64,000 nucleotides of DNA, from positions 502,501 to 566,500 of the forward strand of contig NZ_CP040517.1 in the NCBI RefSeq assembly GCF_005849285.1. Direction: 5' to 3'. The position numbers were made by a program, and so were the translations under genes. Each line of letters opens with the position of its first letter. Within the stretch, counting starts at the first letter, position 1. Of the stretch, positions 60,076 to 64,000 are shown piece by piece. The stretch comes from Luteithermobacter gelatinilyticus. Lineage in GTDB: Bacteria; Pseudomonadota; Alphaproteobacteria; Sphingomonadales; Emcibacteraceae. A model generated the notes under the pieces. The model saw nothing but the letters and a program-made list of their open reading frames with translations, did not search any database and was not told the origin of the DNA.

Positions 60076-62016
60076 TTGTCAAGCAAACCGGTTACAGAAC
60101 TTCTGGACCAGATTACGGGTCCACAGGATATCAAGAAACTGAAACCCGAACAGTTACAGAAACTGGCGGATGAGGTGCGCGCGGACATGATCGAATCCGT
60201 GTCGCGTACCGGTGGACATCTGGGGGCGGGTCTGGGGGTCGTCGAGCTGACGGTGGCTCTGCATTATGTGTTTAATACCCCGGAAGACAAGCTGATCTGG
60301 GATGTGGGCCATCAATGTTACCCGCACAAGATCCTGACCGGCCGACGTCATCGTATGCATACCATTCGGCAGGGGGGTGGTCTGTCCGGTTTCACCAAAC
60401 GCAAGGAAAGTATTTATGACCCCTTTGGCGCGGGACACAGTTCCACATCCATTTCCGCCGGGCTTGGCATGGCGGTGGCACGCGACCTTCGGGGCAGTCA
60501 TGAAAATGTGATTGCCGTCATCGGAGATGGGGCGATGAGCGCCGGCATGGCCTATGAAGCCATGAACAATGCCGGGGCGCTGAATTCCAAACTGATCGTG
60601 ATCCTCAATGACAATGACATGTCCATTGCCCCGCCCACAGGGGCGATGAGCGCCTATCTGGCGCGCCTGTTGTCCTCCCGTTCGTTTTTGGGATTCCGCG
60701 ACATCGCCAAGCAGATTGTCATGAAATTCCCCCGTTCCATCAGCAATACCGCCCGCAAGGCCGAAGAATATGCCCGTGGCATGGCAACCGGCGGTACGTT
60801 GTTCGAAGAACTGGGCTTTTATTATGTGGGGCCCGTTGACGGGCACAATATGGAACATCTTCTGCCGGTACTGGAAAATGTGCGCGATGCGGATAACGGC
60901 CCGTTTCTGATCCATGTGGTGACCCAAAAGGGCAAGGGGTATGCGCCGGCGGAACAGGCAGCAGACAAATATCACGGGGTTTCCAAGTTCAATGTCATTA
61001 CCGGGGCCCAGTCCAAATCCGCTCCCAAAGCCCCGAGCTATACCAGTGTCTTCTCCAAGGCGCTGATCAATCTGGCGAAAAAGGACGAGCGCATAGTGGC
61101 CATCAACGCGGCCATGCCGTCTGGTACCGGACTGGATAAATTTGCTGCCGAATTTCCCGAACGCTGTTTCGATGTGGGGATTGCCGAACAGCATGCGGTG
61201 ACCTTTGCCGCGGGTCTTGCCGCCGAAGGCTACCGCCCCTTTGCCGCCATTTATTCCACTTTTCTTCAGCGTGCCTATGATCAGGTGGTGCATGATGTGG
61301 CGGTGCAGAATCTGCCGGTGCGCTTCGCCATTGACCGGGCGGGATTGGTGGGAGCAGATGGTCCTACCCATGCCGGAAGCTTCGATATCACTTATTTGGC
61401 GACATTACCCAATATGGTGGTCATGGCCGCGGCGGATGAGGCGGAACTGGTGCATATGATTGCCACCGCCGCGAGTCTGGATGACCGTCCCTCCGCTGTG
61501 CGTTATCCGCGCGGGGAAGGGATCGGGGTGGAGCTGCCCGAAGAAGGTGAAATTCTGGAAATCGGCAAGGGCCGCATCATCCGCGAAGGCAAACAGGTGG
61601 CGATCCTGTCCCTGGGCACCCGCCTGGCGGAAGCCGAAAAGGCCGCCGACGACCTGGCGGCCCGGGGGCTGAGCACCACTGTGGCGGACGCCCGCTTTGC
61701 CAAGCCGCTGGACTACGAGATGATCCGGGATCTGGCCCTTAACCATGAGGTGTTGGTCACCATTGAAGAGGGCGCAATTGGCGGTTTCGGCAGCCATGTG
61801 CTGGACTTCCTTAGCAATGAAGGACTTCTTGAAGGGGGGCTTAAGGTTCGTACCATGAAACTGCCGGATGTTTTCCAGGATCAGGATACGCCGATGAAAA
61901 TGTATGAAGAAGCCCGTCTTATGGCGCCGGATATTGTGGCGACCGTGTTGCAGGCGCTCAGGCGCAATGACCTGGCTGCGGAACAAGCCGTGAGCGATGT
62001 CAAAAAAGCGCGTTGA
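60076..62016 (+). CDS. dxs: 1-deoxy-D-xylulose-5-phosphate synthase
   Basis: 646 residues. First enzyme of the MEP isoprenoid pathway, thiamine diphosphate dependent. TPP site [20 protein letters not shown] with [19 protein letters not shown]-terminal [13 protein letters not shown], transketolase-like [20 protein letters not shown] and [22 protein letters not shown] is the likely start, with an AGGG tract upstream. It overlaps tlyA by 20 bp. Confidence 0.97.
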   Translation: MSSKPVTELLDQITGPQDIKKLKPEQLQKLADEVRADMIESVSRTGGHLGAGLGVVELTVALHYVFNTPEDKLIWDVGHQCYPHKILTGRRHRMHTIRQGGGLSGFTKRKESIYDPFGAGHSSTSISAGLGMAVARDLRGSHENVIAVIGDGAMSAGMAYEAMNNAGALNSKLIVILNDNDMSIAPPTGAMSAYLARLLSSRSFLGFRDIAKQIVMKFPRSISNTARKAEEYARGMATGGTLFEELGFYYVGPVDGHNMEHLLPVLENVRDADNGPFLIHVVTQKGKGYAPAEQAADKYHGVSKFNVITGAQSKSAPKAPSYTSVFSKALINLAKKDERIVAINAAMPSGTGLDKFAAEFPERCFDVGIAEQHAVTFAAGLAAEGYRPFAAIYSTFLQRAYDQVVHDVAVQNLPVRFAIDRAGLVGADGPTHAGSFDITYLATLPNMVVMAAADEAELVHMIATAASLDDRPSAVRYPRGEGIGVELPEEGEILEIGKGRIIREGKQVAILSLGTRLAEAEKAADDLAARGLSTTVADARFAKPLDYEMIRDLALNHEVLVTIEEGAIGGFGSHVLDFLSNEGLLEGGLKVRTMKLPDVFQDQDTPMKMYEEARLMAPDIVATVLQALRRNDLAAEQAVSDVKKAR

Positions 62017-62770
62017 CCAGTTGCTGGTAGAGCGGGGGCTGGCGGAAAGCCGGTCCCGCGCGCAGGCCTATATCATGGCCGGGGCCGTATTTAGCGGAAC
62101 ACAAAAAATCACCAAGGCCGGACAGCAGCTTGCCGAAGATTGTGCGCTGGAAGTCAGGACAAAAGACCATCCCTGGGTCAGTCGGGGCGGTCTGAAACTT
62201 GCCAAGGGGCTTGAAGAATTTTCCATTTCTCCTGAAGGGCGGATCGTGGTGGATGTAGGGGCATCCACGGGCGGGTTTACGGATGTCTGTCTGACCCACG
62301 GGGCCAGAAAAGTTTATGCCGTGGATGTGGGACATGGCCAGCTTGCCTGGAAACTGCGTCAGGACGACCGGGTTGTGGTACTGGAAAAAACCAATGCCCG
62401 TTATCTCAGCCGCGAACAGATCCCGGATCCGGTGGACCTGATTGTGTGTGATGCAAGTTTTATCGGCCTGCAAACAGTCCTGCCGGCAGTGCTTGCCCTG
62501 GCGGCGCCGGGCTGTTTTCTGATTGCGCTGATCAAACCCCAGTTCGAGGTCGGCAAAGGCAAGGTGGGTAAGGGCGGCGTGGTGCGCGATCCGGCCCTGC
62601 ACAAGGAAGTGTGTGAGCGGATCACAGGCTGGCTGCAGGGGCTTTCTGGCTGGACGGTGCTGGGGCTTACTGAAAGCCCCATCAAAGGGCCGGAAGGTAA
62701 TGTGGAATTTTTGATCGCCGCCCGTTTTGACGGGATCCCGGACGGGGGCAGTGACGGAAGGGGCTCATGA
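61997..62770 (+). CDS. tlyA: TlyA family RNA methyltransferase
   Basis: 257 residues. S4 RNA-binding domain at the N-terminus ([37 protein letters not shown]), then an FtsJ/RrmJ-type fold with SAM site [20 protein letters not shown] and catalytic region [13 protein letters not shown], ending [19 protein letters not shown]. TlyA methylates 2'-O of rRNA residues. Overlaps dxs at the 5' end and the next gene by 4 bp. Confidence 0.95.
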   Translation: MSKKRVDQLLVERGLAESRSRAQAYIMAGAVFSGTQKITKAGQQLAEDCALEVRTKDHPWVSRGGLKLAKGLEEFSISPEGRIVVDVGASTGGFTDVCLTHGARKVYAVDVGHGQLAWKLRQDDRVVVLEKTNARYLSREQIPDPVDLIVCDASFIGLQTVLPAVLALAAPGCFLIALIKPQFEVGKGKVGKGGVVRDPALHKEVCERITGWLQGLSGWTVLGLTESPIKGPEGNVEFLIAARFDGIPDGGSDGRGS

Positions 62771-64000
62771 AAGTGACGGTGGACCATATTGGCGGCCGTG
62801 GTGACGGTGTCGCCGGGCGGGAAGGGCAGGAAATTTACGTGCCCTATGCGGCGCCCGGTGATGTTCTTGACGTCACGCTGACGGGAAAACAGGCACGCAT
62901 TAAGAAAATTCTGACCCCGTCTTCCCTGCGGGTGCCTCCTGTCTGCCGGCATTTTACCCGTTGTGGCGGTTGCGCCCTGCAACATGTGCAGTCTTCTGCC
63001 TATGCCCGCTGGAAGCAGGATCAGCTGCGTCTGGCGCTGTCCCGTCGGGGGTTTGGGGAGGTTGAGATTGCCGCGCCTGAGATCAGCCCAAAGGCAAGCC
63101 GTCGCCGGGCCCGCTTGCAGGCGGTAGGGCGCGGTGCGGGAAAAGCGGTGTTGGGTTTTGCGGAACGCGGCAGTCATCATCTTGTCGATCTTGAGGAATG
63201 TCCGGTCATGGTGGCGGAAATCGTTGCTCTTGTGCCGCCACTCAGGGCATTTTTGGGCCGGATTCTGGAGAAAAGACAGAAAATGGCCGTGGAAGTTACC
63301 CGGGCGGAAAATGGCCTTGATCTGGTTTTTGAGACTGCGGGGGACCCTTCATTGGAGCTGCGGATGGAAATAGCAGCCTTTGCCGAGGCGCAGGATATTG
63401 CCCGGATCAGTTGGAAGGATACCACCCTGAAACAAGGGGGGTATGAACTTCTGCTGGAACGTCGTCGACCCTATGTCCTGTTCGGGTCTGGCGCCGTGGA
63501 ACGACGGCGGGTGCTGATCCCGCCGGGCAGCTTTCTGCAAGCCACCCGGGAGGGAGAGCAGGCGCTGGTCCGGATCATGATGCAGGTTTTGCCGGAAAGC
63601 GGAAAATTGGTGGACATTTTTGCCGGAGCTGGAACATTCACAGTGCCCGCTCTTGAGCGGCTGGCGGTTCATGCGGTGGAAGGCAGCGCGGATATGGTCG
63701 AAGCGCTCAGCCGCAGCATTCATCTTCAGCCACCGGGACGGGAGTTCAGCGCCGAGCAACGGGATCTGTTCCTCCGGCCCCTGTTGCGGCACGAACTGAA
63801 AGAATATGATGTGGCGGTAATCGACCCGCCACGGGCCGGGGCGCGGGAACAGGTTATGGAATTGGCTGCATCTGATATTCCCGTGATTGTCATGATCAGC
63901 TGCAATCCCGGCACCTTTGCCCGCGACGCCCGCACACTGGTGAATGGCGGGTACCGGATGGGGGCGGTTACGCCTGTGGATCAGTTTTTATATTCGCCTC
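62767..64000 (+). CDS. Class I SAM-dependent RNA methyltransferase (RlmD/TrmA family), 3' end outside window
   Basis: About 411 residues are visible, cut by the right edge. TRAM-like start ([20 protein letters not shown]), iron-sulfur cysteines in VCRHFTRCGGCALQHV and EECPVM, SAM motif LVDIFAGAGTFTVPALERLA and a catalytic IDPPRAGAREQVMELA and SCNPGTFARDARTL. These are typical of uracil-5 methyltransferases acting on rRNA or tRNA. It overlaps tlyA as ATGA. The final dozen or so residues are missing. Confidence 0.92.
   Translation, partial: MKVTVDHIGGRGDGVAGREGQEIYVPYAAPGDVLDVTLTGKQARIKKILTPSSLRVPPVCRHFTRCGGCALQHVQSSAYARWKQDQLRLALSRRGFGEVEIAAPEISPKASRRRARLQAVGRGAGKAVLGFAERGSHHLVDLEECPVMVAEIVALVPPLRAFLGRILEKRQKMAVEVTRAENGLDLVFETAGDPSLELRMEIAAFAEAQDIARISWKDTTLKQGGYELLLERRRPYVLFGSGAVERRRVLIPPGSFLQATREGEQALVRIMMQVLPESGKLVDIFAGAGTFTVPALERLAVHAVEGSADMVEALSRSIHLQPPGREFSAEQRDLFLRPLLRHELKEYDVAVIDPPRAGAREQVMELAASDIPVIVMISCNPGTFARDARTLVNGGYRMGAVTPVDQFLYSP

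Noticed and set aside
1-64000. tRNA, rRNA or CRISPR loci
   Set aside because: I saw no cloverleaf-type tRNA, no rRNA segment and no regularly spaced direct repeats. Short tandem repeats at 15589-15612 and 37710-37733 are only two units long.

Overview
The window looks like a chromosomal stretch of an alphaproteobacterium of moderate GC content. The evidence is the lineage-typical gene set: a TrcR-type DUF1013 regulator, a DUF3126 protein, a COQ9 protein, the xseB-ispA-dxs-tlyA order, and a cluster resembling a gene transfer agent (GTA). A relative of the Emcibacterales or Kordiimonadales is a guess that I could not test.

Layout. 1-2.3 kb: RND efflux permease (cut by the window edge) and its adaptor. 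2.9-5.7 kb: thrS-infC translation operon on the minus strand; infC appears to start at an AUA codon. 5.9-24 kb: ordinary housekeeping genes, including an ABHD10-like hydrolase, queG, a GST, DUF3126, TonB-C, TrcR, two DUF465/YdcH proteins, a GGDEF enzyme, purEK, a PEP-CTERM protein, COQ9, rpsU and a fructosamine kinase. 24.0-41.2 kb: a tail-bearing particle locus in GTA gene order (small and large terminase, portal, DUF6127, prohead protease, HK97 capsid, connector, head closure, HK97-gp10-like, DUF3168, major tail, chaperones, tape measure, DUF2460, DUF2163, NlpC/P60, tail hub, DUF2793). I see no integrase, repressor, replication or obvious lysis gene in it. 41.3-52.8 kb: OmpA porin, arfB, dmeF, SulP, meaB, rpmB, phytase-like esterase, TetR, hydrolase, FAD oxidase and tsaC. 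53.1-57.6 kb: fatty-acid oxidation genes behind a PsrA-like palindrome. 57.8-64 kb: HDAC-like protein, xseB, ispA, dxs, tlyA and an RNA methyltransferase cut by the right edge.

The most unusual content is in and around the GTA-like locus. Its upstream region combines a run of strong hairpins, repeated AAATAGG motifs around a TTGACA promoter, and a terminator-shaped hairpin just ahead of the first gene. Its DUF2460 protein carries a roughly 570-residue N-terminal extension that looks like a beta domain plus a TIM barrel, while the hub protein is much shorter than the R. capsulatus gp15 and appears to lack a TIM barrel. An unrecognised gene of about 235 codons sits on the opposite strand between the DUF2163 and NlpC/P60 genes. 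A second terminator follows the capsid gene.

A family of TA-flanked palindromic elements is scattered through the window: two long copies of about 285 bp, four short copies of 37-44 bp, and some half sites. Both long copies lie at the GTA-like locus. Three short copies begin exactly at the stop codon of the adjacent gene and supply its TAG.
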